Of a stretch of 64,000 nucleotides of DNA, positions 12,132 to 23,024 are shown piece by piece. The notes under the pieces are model-generated. The model made no database searches. It worked only from the letters and a program-made list of their open reading frames with translations, and was not told the DNA's origin. The stretch spans positions 7,325,503 to 7,389,502 of the forward strand of contig NC_045143.1 in the NCBI RefSeq assembly GCF_008831285.2, read 5' to 3'. Numbering within the stretch: position 1 is the stretch's first letter; each line of letters starts with the position of its first letter. The DNA comes from Nymphaea colorata. Its lineage: Eukaryota; Streptophyta; Magnoliopsida; Nymphaeales; Nymphaeaceae. The position numbers were made by a program, and so were the translations under genes.

Positions 12132-13204
12132 TTAAATTGTAGAAAGATGCAAAATGTTGTAAGGATAAACTTCCATTGCGTCCTGGGAGAGAAAGGCCTT
12201 CTCTACTAAGATTCGGTACAGAGCGGTGCTGCAGTGTGCACCATCATAGAACATGTACGCGTCCCTGTTCCCGCACGGTTTGCTCTCTGGTACGCATGCA
12301 ACGCCCGGCGGGAAGTCCGTATTGGTCTCACAACAAGCCTTATTCACCACCTTGAATCCTGTTAATTCATATATATACATCAGTACTTATCAAGAACCAG
12401 ACGATATTATACCAGATGTAGCTTATCTAGCTTCTTATGCAATAAAATGTCTCCAACTACTTGTTCCTGGTCGTCATTGCACAACTGCTTTCACAGCATC
12501 TATTTGATGTATTGATATATGCATGCAACGCTATTGATGCAATGTCCTTGAGAAACTTTCGAAGTTCATCATTCTTAGATGAGCATATTTGTACAAGATG
12601 TGTTTGTAAAACAATCTGGTTTATTCAAAGGGTTAAAGAGTGTCAACTCGTAAAAAAAAAGCCCATTTCAAAATACCAATGTATGGGTTGCTTTCAATTT
12701 CATTTGTAAATCATATCTAAACTATATATATAGTTAAGGGATTTGAAAGTTTTTAAGTTGCATGTTGTGCTTGAAAGCCATGAATTTGGTAAACAAGCTC
12801 ATCATCTGTAAATAACATTCTAGCTTACCCTCAGAACCCGGGTTCTTGTAGATGTTCTCGGTTATGTTGTAGGCATTCACGTAGACAAATTGAGCAGATG
12901 GCATGGTTTCAATCAGTTTGCTTATTGAGGATCTCATAATGCCGCTAAATTTTACAGCTCCATAGTTGAGATCAGCTTTGCATGTGTTGTTATTTTGCTG
13001 CTGAAAGGCAGGGTTGCATCCAAGTGGTTGAACACCGAACAAGACGAACTTTCGAGCTCCCAAATTATACATGCTCTGCGGAAGGCAACACATGCACCAA
13101 GGTAATTGTTTGAACAGAACTGATGTTGATATTTTGTCCTAGAGTAGTGGAACTAAAAAGCAGCACGAAAGAGCCCTTCCGAGTTGCTACAGCATGAATA
13201 TGTG

Positions 13205-13248
13205 GAAGAAGAAGAAGAAGAAGAAGAAGAAGAAGAAGAAGAAGAAGA
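13205..13248. repeat. (GAA)n microsatellite in intron 2 of gene B
   Basis: About 14 gaa units on the plus strand (TTC on the transcribed strand) lie inside the 209-bp second intron. On the sense strand this forms a long pyrimidine tract upstream of the exon 3 acceptor. Confidence 0.95.
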
Positions 13249-13363
13249 TAATGGTAAACACATAGGATAAAGGAGTTTGGGTACCTTAAGTCGCACAGTA
13301 AAGTTCGCCATGAGGTGCTGGAGACTTTCTTCGCATTGTTCCTGGCTATGAGTAGGTTGCTCG

Positions 13364-13712
13364 TGTTAACAAAACTGATAAGGATGAATCCGTTGGAGAG
13401 AAAATCAGCAATCAAGATATGAAGCTGGTAATAAAAGATTGTGATCAAATAAAAAAGGCAGAAAAATCAGAAGAAAGGGAAAGGCGAGAATTTGGGGATC
13501 AAATCAAGATTTCATTTAATCTAGGCAAGAACAACCTTGCCTACAATAAGACGTGATTTCTTCCCTATAAAAGGGACTCGACTCTCCCATTGTAATTATC
13601 TTCTTATTGAATGAAAAATTGTTCGAGTGCCTTCCGATCGTGGACGTAGGCTCAATCAGAGCTGAACCACGTTACTTGCTGTCTTTCATCCTGCTCTCTT
13701 CTTCTGTTTTCA
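13364..13712 (+). repeat. 5' LTR of the copia element in gene B
   Basis: Begins tgttaacaaaactg and ends gttttca, 349 bp. A TATA box (ctataaaag) at 13565-13573 is followed by an attgaatgaaaa stretch that may serve polyadenylation. The downstream segment gatcgtggacgtaggctc recurs in modified form in another LTR fragment at about 37300. Confidence 0.95.
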
Positions 13713-13715
13713 TTA

Positions 13716-13726
13716 TGGTATCAGAG
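13716..13726 (+). other. primer-binding site of the copia element
   Basis: tggtatcagag matches the complement of the 3' end of plant initiator tRNA-Met, the usual primer for plant copia elements. It starts three bases after the LTR's CA end, leaving 'tta' between. Confidence 0.9.
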
Positions 13727-13774
13727 AAATAGAAGTTGCTGCTGCGGAAATCATTTGAGTCTTACCACGACAGC

Positions 13775-13931
13775 ACAACCGCCCTCTTTTGAGAAGAGGC
13801 ATCAATCATACCACGGCAAGCTGTTGCTGTGGAAAGGGCACGACAACCCTCACACAACCGCCCTCCTTTGAAGAGAGGCATCAATCATACCACGACAAGC
13901 TGTTGCTGTGGAAAGGGCACGACAACCCTCT
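13775..13931 (+). repeat. 79-bp tandem duplication in the copia leader
   Basis: Two adjacent units starting acaaccgccctc at 13775 and 13854 share about 95% of their bases, including catcaatcataccacg and ctgttgctgtggaaaggg. They lie in the untranslated leader between the primer site and gag. The leader continues without a long frame to the ATG at 14333. Confidence 0.85.
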
Positions 13932-14332
13932 CTGCTTCCGACTCACCGGAAGCTGCTTAAGACCGTTTGGGTCTTCCACCGGTATCATTGCTCACGGCGT
14001 TTCTGCTGTTTACGGCAGAATCGATCATCTCTTGTTGCTGAAACAAAGGGAGAACAAAGACAGAACAGAGGAAGTTCTCCCTCTCTGTTCACGACAGCTT
14101 TATGGGGTGTTGTTAAAATCACCCCCTCTATCGAGCAAGAGTCAAATCGTTTTCTCAACGTGTGCAGATTCTTCAAGCGCCTTTGCACTTTTTTTCTGAA
14201 GATTCGTGGAAGCAGCGCTTGTAATTTTAAGCGCTGCTGGTTGTGAAACCGGGTCAAAGAAGAGCAGGTCGTTTCTTTCCGCCTCTTTATTTCAGTAAAC
14301 GGCATTTTCTTTACGACTGAAATTGTTCTTAA

Positions 14333-17300
14333 ATGGCGACTTCAACACCTGTTTTCCCTTATCCTTATACTGTCAACGTTGCAAATTTCGTTTCTCTCAA
14401 GCTACGAGCTGAAAATTTTCTCTTATGGAAAACACAAATTTTGGCACTGGTTGAGAGCCAAGATCTTCAAGGGTTTTTGACTGGCGAAGTTACTGCCCCA
14501 CCAGAATTTATTGATGATTCTTCTTCTCAGAAAATTCCCAATCTTCATTTTATTGCTTGGAGGAAGACTGATCGCTTAATCAAGGGATGGATAACCAGTA
14601 CGTTGTCCGAGAGTGCTCTTGGCCTAGTTGTTGGCCTTGAGACATCCAAGGATATTTGGAGGGTTCTTATGAATACCTTCTCTCGTAAATCGCGTGAGAG
14701 AGAATTCCATCTCACGCATTTACTAACTTCGCTTAAGAAGAATGATGATTCTGTGGAAGCCTATATAGGAAAATTCAAACGAATATGCGACGATCTTTCA
14801 GCTATTGGAAAATCTATTGACGAAGGGGCTCAAGTTTACTGGCTACTTCAAGGACTTGGAGAAGGATACGAAGCATTTATTGCATCCATGCTTCGACCAC
14901 CTACTCTTCCTTATGAAGAGGTTGTCTCTCTTCTTCAAAGTTTTGATTCCCGAATAAAGAGTCCCACTCCTCCTATCATGGCCATGACACATCAACAATC
15001 TGGACGTGGTCGCATGCGTGCACGCAGCTATAGAGGACGTGGCCACTATCAAGGGCGAGGACAGTATCAAAATCGACCACATGACAATTCCAATTTCGCT
15101 TCAAATGGTGATGACAAAAATAACAAAAACCCCGTTGTTTGTCAAATTTGTGGTAAGAAATATCATTCTGCAATCAAGTGTTTTGAAAGATTTAATCATG
15201 CCTATCAAGCTGGGGATGCCCAACAAGCACTTGCCGCCATTACTATTGATGATACAAACAACTCAGAATGGTTAGCTGACACTGGAGCATCAGCTCATAT
15301 GACTGGAAATCCTGGTAAGATTTCTGAAATCTCTACTTATGATGGAAGTGATCATGTTATTGTTGGGGATGGTACGCCTCTTTCTATAACTCATATTGGT
15401 AACAGTGAAGTCGTTACAGGCAAATCATCTATTCCTCTTTCTCATGTTCTATATGTTCCAAAACTAAAGAAAGACTTACTTTCTGTTAGTCAATTAACTA
15501 GTGCGTTACCATATGTTTTTGAATTTTCCTCCTCTTGTTGTCTCATAAAGGACAGGAGAACCGGGAAAATAGTGGCACAGGGCAACAAACGTGATGGAGT
15601 TTATACCATCGGCAAGGTCAGACATACAGCATGTTTTTCTTCCAGATTTCGGCGTGCTTCAGAAGAACAATGGCATTTCAGATTAGGACATCCCCATAAT
15701 GGCGTTGTGAGACATTTGCAGCAGAAAAATTTGATTAATGTTTGCTCTTCAGTTCCTAGAACTTCTATTTGTCATAGCTGTCAACTTGGCAAATCATGTA
15801 GGTTGCCATTTCTTGAACGAGAAAATAAATTTGTTGAACCTTTTGAAAAAATCCATTCGGATCTATGGGGACCAGCACCTGTTTGTTCTCATTTTGGTTA
15901 TCGCTACTATGTGATTTTTATTGATGAGCATTCTAGATTCACTTGGCTATATCCTTTGAAGTTAAAATCTGACTTCTTTGTTTGTTTTCAACATTTCCAG
16001 AAATTTGTTGAAACACAATTTAATAAAAGGATAAAGGTTTTTCAATCTGATGAAGGAGGAGAATATACAAGTACAAAATTTAGAGATTATCTAAAGTCTC
16101 TTGGAACAAAACAGTTGTTTTCTTGCCCATATACTAAACAACAAAATGGTATGGCAGAAAGAAAACATCGAAATATCACTGAATTAGGTCTGACCATGAT
16201 GTTGCATGCCAACATTCCCAAGCGTTTCTGGTTTGAAGCTTTTAGCAGTGCTGTTTTTCTCATCAATAGGCTACCATCGTCTTCTCTCAAGATGGATTCT
16301 CCTTACTTAAAACTTTTTGGGAAGCATCCTACGTATGATTTTCTTCGTGTTTTTGGATGTCGATGTTTCCCTTACTTAAGAGATTATGCAAAAGATAAAT
16401 TGGAGCCTCGATCACTGCCATGTGTTTTTCTTGGGTATAGTGATAGTCACAAAGGATATCGTTGTTTGTATCCGGCCACCGGAAAAATGTTTATCTCTCG
16501 ACATGTTTGTTTTGATGAACATTTTTTTCCTTATAAAGATCCTGCTAAATTATATGATGGAGATTCTCTAACTTCAGATCTGATTTCTTTCAATGAGGAA
16601 CAAGAGAATATAGAGCAAATGGTTCCCGAAAATGAGAATCTTATTCGAACAACTGACGTTCATGAGGAAGAACGAAGTGATATTGGCACTCACTCTCAAT
16701 CTCAAGAACATTTGATTGACAACGTGCCAATTAATGAGCAGTCGGTTCACAATTTGCTGGATAGTCTCGGACAGGATGAGTATCAGACAGGCATGACTGA
16801 CACCACGGGACAAAATCAAGTTCAAAGAAATGAAGAAAGCACTGAGATAGACAATGAACAGTCAGTTCACGAGCAGGTTGATAACTCGGAAGAAGGCGAT
16901 CATGGAGTTCTTGATACAAACACAATTGAAAGTATGGAACAAGGTGAGCATACTCCTCCTCCTTCTGCTATGATTAGAACAATGGTCACTAGATCGATGA
17001 TGGGAACCTTTAAACCGAATCCCAAGTATGCTAACTTACATACTTTGTACCAAGATATTCCTAAAGAACCTTCAAGTGTTAATGAAGCTCTTGGGAAACC
17101 AGGCTGGAAAAAGGCTATGGACGAAGAAATTAGAGCCTTAGATGAAAATAAAACCTGGAGACTTGTACCCTATGATCCCAAGATGAATCTAGTTGGCTCA
17201 AAATGGGTGTTTAAAACCAAACTCAAATCAAATGGGACATTGGAAAAACTCAAGGCTAGACTTGTTGCTCGAGGCTTCACCCAAAAAGAGGGAATAGACT

Positions 17301-18799
17301 TCCATGAAACCTTTTCTCCAGTAGTTCGTCCTACCACTATTAGAATGGTTCTTTCTATTGCTACAGTTAGAAAGTGGGAAATCAGACAGTTAGATATCAA
17401 GAATGCCTTCTTACACGGAGCTATAAATGAAGATGTATACATGAAACAACCTCCCGGGTATGAAGATAAAACAAAACCAGGATATGTTTGTAAATTGCAG
17501 CGAGCCATTTATGGTCTGAAACAAGCATCGCGTGCATGGTATGCACGGCTAAGCAGTTTCCTTCTTGATTATGGTTTTTCTACTAGTATGGGCGATCCGT
17601 CTATGTTTACATTACATCGAAGATCAAACACTCTTGTGCTTCTTGTGTATGTTGATGATATGATCCTAACCGGAAATTGTTCTATATTTTTGCAACGCTT
17701 TGTTAATGCCTTTTGCAAGGAGTTTCCTGTCAAAGATCTTGGCAGATTGAGCTATTTTTTAGGAGTCGAAGTGACTTGGACAGAAAAGGGAATTCTCTTA
17801 TGTCAAACCAAGTATGCTAAGGACATTCTTGAAAGAGCAAAGATGGAGGACTGCAAACCAAACATCACGCCAATGAGTCCAAAAATGCCTCAGTATAAGG
17901 ATGATGAAGTAAAATTCACAAATCCTACTCTCTACAGGCAGATAGTTGGATCCTTGCAATACTTGACTCTAACGCGACCTGATATCTCCTTTGCTATCAA
18001 TTATGTTAGTCAGTTTATGCATGAGCCACTTCAGATTCACTATCAAATGGTCAAAAGGATTCTTCGATACATTAAAGGATCAATACACATGGGACTAAAC
18101 ATATTGATGCAAAGCACTCTTGATTTATATGCTTTTTCAGACTCAGATTGGGCAGGATGTTCTCAAACAAGGCGATCCACCACAGGATTTTGTGTTTTTC
18201 TTGGAGCAAATTGTGTGTCTTGGAGTGCCAAGAAGCAAAATAGTGTAGCCAGATCTAGTACCGAAGCTGAATATAGAGCAATGGCGTCGACAGCGGCAGA
18301 ACTTACATGGATACAATTCTTAATGAAGGACATTGGAATACCAATTATCAAAGTCCCAATTTTATATTGTGATAATAAGAGCTCACTTTATATGACGGCA
18401 AATCCGGTATTTCATAACCGAAGCAAGCACATTCAGATTGATTTTCATTATGTTCGAGAAAGAGTAGCTCAAAAGCAACTTCAAACTAAGTATATTTCAA
18501 CCACAAATCAAGTTGCCGATCTGTTTACCAAAAGCTTATCAAAGCGTACTTTCAATCATCTCAAGACCAAACTTAGCCTTCAGCAGCGGCTTAGTTTGAG
18601 GGAGAATGTTAACAAAACTGATAAGGATGAATCCGTTGGAGAGAAAATCAGCAATCAAGATATGAAGCTGGTAATAAAAGATTGTGATCAAATAAAAAAG
18701 GCAGAAAAATCAGAAGAAAGGGAAAGGCGAGAATTTGGGGATCAAATCAAGATTTCATTTAATCTAGGCAAGAACAACCTTGCCTACAATAAGACGTGA
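14333..18799 (+). CDS. Ty1-copia gag-pol polyprotein, intact
   Basis: A single frame of 1488 codons. Gag occupies about residues 1-265. A CCHC zinc knuckle has Cys270, Cys273, His278 and Cys283. The aspartic protease active site DTGASAH starts at Asp316. A pre-integrase zinc-binding segment (HFRLGH ... CHSCQLGK) precedes the integrase core, which begins near HSDLWGP (His508) and contains the FIDEHSRF, SDEGGEY and NGMAERKHRN motifs of the D,D-E triad. Reverse transcriptase covers about 935-1180 with YVDD at 1106-1109. RNase H covers about 1265-1405 (SDSDWAG, TEAEYRAM, CDNKSS). All expected domains and catalytic residues are present. There is no stop before the 3' LTR, so the last 65 or so residues are encoded by LTR sequence, which is unusual. 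The ATG chosen opens the gag signature (NFVSLKL ... FLLWKTQ). Confidence 0.97.
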   Translation: MATSTPVFPYPYTVNVANFVSLKLRAENFLLWKTQILALVESQDLQGFLTGEVTAPPEFIDDSSSQKIPNLHFIAWRKTDRLIKGWITSTLSESALGLVVGLETSKDIWRVLMNTFSRKSREREFHLTHLLTSLKKNDDSVEAYIGKFKRICDDLSAIGKSIDEGAQVYWLLQGLGEGYEAFIASMLRPPTLPYEEVVSLLQSFDSRIKSPTPPIMAMTHQQSGRGRMRARSYRGRGHYQGRGQYQNRPHDNSNFASNGDDKNNKNPVVCQICGKKYHSAIKCFERFNHAYQAGDAQQALAAITIDDTNNSEWLADTGASAHMTGNPGKISEISTYDGSDHVIVGDGTPLSITHIGNSEVVTGKSSIPLSHVLYVPKLKKDLLSVSQLTSALPYVFEFSSSCCLIKDRRTGKIVAQGNKRDGVYTIGKVRHTACFSSRFRRASEEQWHFRLGHPHNGVVRHLQQKNLINVCSSVPRTSICHSCQLGKSCRLPFLERENKFVEPFEKIHSDLWGPAPVCSHFGYRYYVIFIDEHSRFTWLYPLKLKSDFFVCFQHFQKFVETQFNKRIKVFQSDEGGEYTSTKFRDYLKSLGTKQLFSCPYTKQQNGMAERKHRNITELGLTMMLHANIPKRFWFEAFSSAVFLINRLPSSSLKMDSPYLKLFGKHPTYDFLRVFGCRCFPYLRDYAKDKLEPRSLPCVFLGYSDSHKGYRCLYPATGKMFISRHVCFDEHFFPYKDPAKLYDGDSLTSDLISFNEEQENIEQMVPENENLIRTTDVHEEERSDIGTHSQSQEHLIDNVPINEQSVHNLLDSLGQDEYQTGMTDTTGQNQVQRNEESTEIDNEQSVHEQVDNSEEGDHGVLDTNTIESMEQGEHTPPPSAMIRTMVTRSMMGTFKPNPKYANLHTLYQDIPKEPSSVNEALGKPGWKKAMDEEIRALDENKTWRLVPYDPKMNLVGSKWVFKTKLKSNGTLEKLKARLVARGFTQKEGIDFHETFSPVVRPTTIRMVLSIATVRKWEIRQLDIKNAFLHGAINEDVYMKQPPGYEDKTKPGYVCKLQRAIYGLKQASRAWYARLSSFLLDYGFSTSMGDPSMFTLHRRSNTLVLLVYVDDMILTGNCSIFLQRFVNAFCKEFPVKDLGRLSYFLGVEVTWTEKGILLCQTKYAKDILERAKMEDCKPNITPMSPKMPQYKDDEVKFTNPTLYRQIVGSLQYLTLTRPDISFAINYVSQFMHEPLQIHYQMVKRILRYIKGSIHMGLNILMQSTLDLYAFSDSDWAGCSQTRRSTTGFCVFLGANCVSWSAKKQNSVARSSTEAEYRAMASTAAELTWIQFLMKDIGIPIIKVPILYCDNKSSLYMTANPVFHNRSKHIQIDFHYVRERVAQKQLQTKYISTTNQVADLFTKSLSKRTFNHLKTKLSLQQRLSLRENVNKTDKDESVGEKISNQDMKLVIKDCDQIKKAEKSEERERREFGDQIKISFNLGKNNLAYNKT
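18598..18606 (+). other. polypurine tract of the copia element
   Basis: gagggagaa lies immediately before the tgttaac that starts the 3' LTR, the expected site for plus-strand DNA priming. Confidence 0.85.
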
Positions 18800-18955
18800 T
18801 TTCTTCCCTATAAAAGGGACTCGACTCTCCCATTGTAATTATCTTCTTATTGAATGAAAAATTGTTCGAGTGCCTTCCGATCGTGGACGTAGGCTCAATC
18901 AGAGCTGAACCACGTTACTTGCTGTCTTTCATCCTGCTCTCTTCTTCTGTTTTCA
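18607..18955 (+). repeat. 3' LTR of the copia element in gene B
   Basis: Reads the same as 13364-13712 over 349 bp, to the eye without a difference. It encodes the tail of the polyprotein frame up to the stop at 18797-18799. Four bases (ttta) separate its CA end from the target duplication. Confidence 0.95.
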
Positions 18956-19915
18956 TTTAGCTCGCACAACTCATGAACGTCGTTACCCCCCGTGTTGAAT
19001 GCAAATATGCTCTTCGCCAGGTAGGTGGATAGTTCTGTCTCGTTAAATTGTTTCCTCAAATCTGGAAGTGTTGTGTTCTTGAATAACTTTGTTTGGTTTT
19101 TTAGTGATATCGATTTAGACTGCAATAACATCTTACAGTTAGGCGAATCATGGGGCGGCATATCTTGAGGTACCTTGCTTGAATCCAAATACGCAGAGCG
19201 TAAGAAGAGCTCATGAAGTACTCCAACGCTTCTACTATATTATAACAGATTTGCTTGCTTCATGTTCGAATTTCGAAACTCATTTTGCTAATAAAGAAGA
19301 TACTGAAATTCAAATAGAAATGACAATAAGACTGACACTTTCTTGTAAAAATCAGTTTAAGACTGCCATAGTGAGTTCAGCAATGCAAGTCTTGCCATTA
19401 GAAGCTTTTCATTCTCTCTTGAAAAAAACACACCATCATGAAGAAGAAAGAAAGGAATCATAAGAATCATCTGTACCATAAAGCCTAAAAACAGGCTTAC
19501 TTACATTGGGATAATCAAGAATGCCTGAACCACCAGAGGCATAGTTAACTCCAATAGTTATCATCCCACCTACGGCTTTGGGGTCCAAAACAGCCGGAGG
19601 GAGATGGGTAAAGTTCAAAAACACAGCCAAGATATCACCTGGGTTCAGCCCATTGGTGAACCTCCCTGTAGGACCGGTGGGAAAATCTACCCCATATGGA
19701 AGATGGCCGGTAGATGCACCGTGATCGAAAATGACATTGTTACCGCCGTCAACAACGGAGTCTCCGAACACGAACAGCGCAGGGACGCGCTGCTCCTTGT
19801 GTACTACAGAGTATGAAGAAGGAAAAGAGGAAACGAGCAAGAAGAAGAAGACACAGAGACCCATTCTTGCCATTGTTGGGAGACGTGGGTGTGGGAGACG
19901 CATGTTGCAGGCCTA

Positions 19916-19921
19916 CTTATA
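19916..19921 (-). promoter_or_regulatory. putative TATA box of gene B
   Basis: TATAAG on the minus strand (ctataagtag) lies 43 bp upstream of the ATG at 19873 and only 13 bp upstream of the alternative ATG at 19903. It therefore supports the downstream start. Confidence 0.45.
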
Positions 19922-22900
19922 GAAAGGAGCCGTGGGAGTAAGCTCTTCGTAATGGAGCACCAAGAGATACGATCAGAGGGGACACGGTAATTCTTGTTTT
20001 ACTGCTCTCTGATGTAGTGGACCAGGAGAAAGTATGTCCAAAAGATAGGCCAAGTTACCAACTTGGATTGTTCTTCCTCTTTCATATTTTTCTTCTCCAG
20101 GTTATTAATGTTTAGGGCTGCCCATGTAAGATTGATTTTCCTTTTCGTATTTGTATCATTCTGCGTGAGAATATTAACCGACGACAAAGACCGAACAGCG
20201 GAAGGGAAACAAAAGATAAGTTTCCCTACCGACCTGTTTCTATATATTATGAGGTAGATGGGAATTCTTATACCGATGTGCAACTTTTTACTGCAACCAG
20301 GAACACGGTAAGAAGTTTAGGAACGTTGGTAGATCATGGACGGCACATAGGATAGAAAAAGGGGACCAGTTCAACTTTTGTTTTTCCTTCATCTTTTTCT
20401 TTGTCTTGGTACGATGACTCCTGCCCACCCTCCATGTTTAAGAAGTTTAACTTTTCTGTTGTATATACATATATAACTTTCAATTACAACTTTCACGAAT
20501 TTCGCGTTGTTGAACCATGGATTGCTGCAAGTCCAGTATTTTCCTCTCTAACTAGAGGTCCATGAATTTGAGGGATAATCAGGAGGCTGCATTTATATGT
20601 TTCAAATCTTCAGTTTGCTAAAACTATGAATTAAAGTTGAGCTCCACATTATTTCGCTCTTCAAATTTAAGTTCTGATGTAACTAATTACATAAGGATGT
20701 GAAGTTTAACTAGACATTTTTTTTTAGTTTGACGAACTACGGATTTCTGTATAACGGGCCACATGTGATACCAGCAAAACTATGTAAGATCAGAGAAAAT
20801 TTTTAACTGTCAAAATACATCCAAAATTCCATATGCATTTTATTACTTCATAGTTGAAATTTAAGGATTTGTTGTGGATCTCATGTTGTATGCTTTTGTT
20901 ATTGTGTTAAAAGACTCATGGTTCATCAAACTAAGGGTTTAAGTTAGACATAAGATCCAGCACATAAGTTGAAATCCTTATTTTACCTTTTTGCATTGAG
21001 AAAAAATTGGATTTAATATTGAAGAATTCACAATCCTCAAACTGTTAGCTTTCATTTCCAATGGATCTCAGATCCAATAAAATCTCAAATACACAATCCT
21101 CAAACTATAAGGTTAATGACGATTAAGTTCAATAACCTCGGCTGTCATATATAACTAAAAATAACAGTTTTATCCTTAGTGAAAGGATGATTGTCGACAG
21201 AAAAAAAAAAAAAAAAGGGATGATGAATATAAAAATATATATGTAAGTACTTCTCGCAAAAACTAATAACTAAAATATTGTTACGGTCAATGTTGAAAAG
21301 CCTAATAGTCAATTTGAACATTAATGTAATTTACTGCATACATTACAAAGAGAAGTTTATAAGAACATTATCTTTCTACAACTCTCTTTTTTAAATATAT
21401 CAAGAAATAAAAACTTTTATAACTTTTTTTTTTAAATTTATGGAGATGGAAAACAGACACGCATAATTAGCTTCTTGAAGAATTCTCGTGAATATGCAAA
21501 CAAAGTCATTATTGTACGTTTAAGAGTATAGTTCAAGGCACATGTTAACTCTTGCACCATTAACAAGCCTGCGTGTTCCTCTCACACCTAACGTTATCAT
21601 GTCTTGTGGCATTGGAAAGATGGATGTTTGTGTAGAAAACACAGACATGCAAATTTTCTCTTTCTTTCACTCTCGCTCTCTCTCTTTCACGCAAGCCATC
21701 TGTTTGGTTCTAGTAGAGAGGCTTCCCTGTGATGGTAATGAGGAGTCTCTCTCTGCCTTATGAAGGAATGTCCACTTTGCTATTCGGCTATGATACTATT
21801 TATTGTTTGATGCTCAGTGACTATGTTGCTTTATCTATCCACTCTCTCTTCATCCTTCTTTTGTCTTATTATGCTGTTGTTTTGTATATTTCGTTCTTTT
21901 ATTTTTTATTTTTGCAGTTTGTTTTTGTATCTAGTGGACTTCTTGTCCTCAAATTTTGTTATGCATTTCCATTTTATCGGCTCTTTCTTTCTCTCTTTCT
22001 CTTTTGTTGACATGGACAATGTGTTCATGGTCTTCGATTGTTGTCGTTTTTTAATTCTCTGTATTTCGTAAAAAAATCTTGAGATGAAAGGGAAACCATA
22101 TGGTATCTCCAAGTTTTATATGGTTCTACAATTTTTTTTTACCCACTAAATTTGCAGTCATGTAATTCCTGGTCATAAGTTCAGCCATAAGAGGAGATCA
22201 CACGAAAGCCCGTTTCCCATCCGCTTCCCCCATTATGAGCACATGCCTTGGCGGGTGAACCAGGTCAAATCATTTGAACAGAACAAAATGTCCAAATGCA
22301 TGCATTTACCTTACCATTTATTAGTCAAAACTGAAGCAGAAATGAATTTGGATAAAGACATTGTTGGGTGTGAGCTATTCATGTTTGACCTAGCTCTATG
22401 ATGTTTTTACTAAAATATTGCATGGTTTAAGTCCAAACTTGTTTACTATTTATTAGTTCTTTTTAATAAAAAACTTTTAGCTCCGGCACTGTATTAGGCA
22501 TTCCTTCGTTCAGATGGTAAATCACATGGACTTTCTCATGAAGAACAAACAAAAGGAGAAAATGGCAAAATAGAATAGAGACCGCCTACCAAAAACAAAG
22601 AAGAAACTTACAAAGATGATCAGCAAATGTCATCGTGGCGTCATCGGCGTTGAATTGTGGATCGAAACTTCGTGGGAAAAACAAGAGTAGATTTGAAAAG
22701 AAGGAAAAAAAAAACAAACAAATACATTTCTTTATACAAAAAACGACTAGGGAACATTGCTGAGAAAAGGAGAAAGAATGATGAGCTTGACTAATCACAG
22801 GTTACAGGGCCAACAAATAAATTGCTAATTCCCCATACGTTAGCAGCCTCTTGAACATTATAAAAGAAGCTAATTATGGTCAAGCCATCGGGGCAGACTG

Positions 22901-23024
22901 AGGAAGTCAATTCGGATACAAACTAAATTGCCGGAGAATTATGCACGGCGACTATGAAATGATTTTTTTAATGGCCGACCAACTTCCCCACAACGCCGGC
23001 GAGTTTGTCGTCTCTCTTTAGGGT
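19922..23024. other. intergenic DNA, no gene recognised
   Basis: About 3.1 kb of AT-rich DNA between gene B and the receptor kinase. A CT-rich stretch at 21655-22010 (tctctttctttcactctcgctctc) gives long hydrophobic frames that are composition artefacts. A poly(A) run lies at 21201-21216. No splice-consistent exons or RNA genes were seen. Confidence 0.5.

Larger units (their letters stand above)
13364..18959 (+). mobile_element. complete, young Ty1-copia LTR retrotransposon in gene B exon 2
   Basis: Order: 5' LTR, primer-binding site, leader, gag-protease-integrase-reverse transcriptase-RNase H (the copia order), polypurine tract, 3' LTR. The 5-bp target duplication gctcg is at 13359-13363 and 18960-18964, and joining the flanks across it restores the esterase frame. 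The two 349-bp LTRs appear identical by eye and the single frame is unbroken, so insertion is recent and the copy may still be active. The left end starts with TG at the duplication. The right end carries four extra bases (ttta, 18956-18959) beyond the canonical CA. Confidence 0.95.
12132..19873 (-). pseudogene. GDSL esterase/lipase, gene B, exon 2 split by a Ty1-copia insertion
   Basis: Secreted GDSL-family ester hydrolase. Exons on the minus strand: 19873-19505, 19119-18960 joined across the transposon to 13358-13285, 13075-12829 and 12358-12132 (stop). All junctions are GT-AG. Setting the element aside, the frame is continuous and would encode 358 aa, the usual length for this family. A signal peptide is followed by FGDS (Ser39), an NYASGGSGI block, GGND (Asn169) and YDGAH (Asp322, His325). 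The ATG at 19873 is preferred because a TATA box lies only 43 bp upstream, too close for the in-frame ATG at 19903. The only visible lesion is the 5.6-kb antisense copia element after codon 54 of exon 2, just before the EQPTHS segment. In the present state a transcript would run into the 3' LTR, so a full enzyme is not expected unless the element is spliced out or absent in other alleles. Confidence 0.9.

Noticed and set aside
13789-14305. Overlapping frames of 106-136 codons in the copia leader
   Set aside because: They lie in the untranslated leader, are partly created by the 79-bp duplication and have no gag similarity.
21729-22071. Hydrophobic frames rich in Phe/Leu/Ser that look like membrane proteins
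   Set aside because: They come from CT/TTT-rich low-complexity DNA, overlap in two frames and have no family resemblance. The 46.4-46.9 kb hydrophobic frames are the same kind of artefact.
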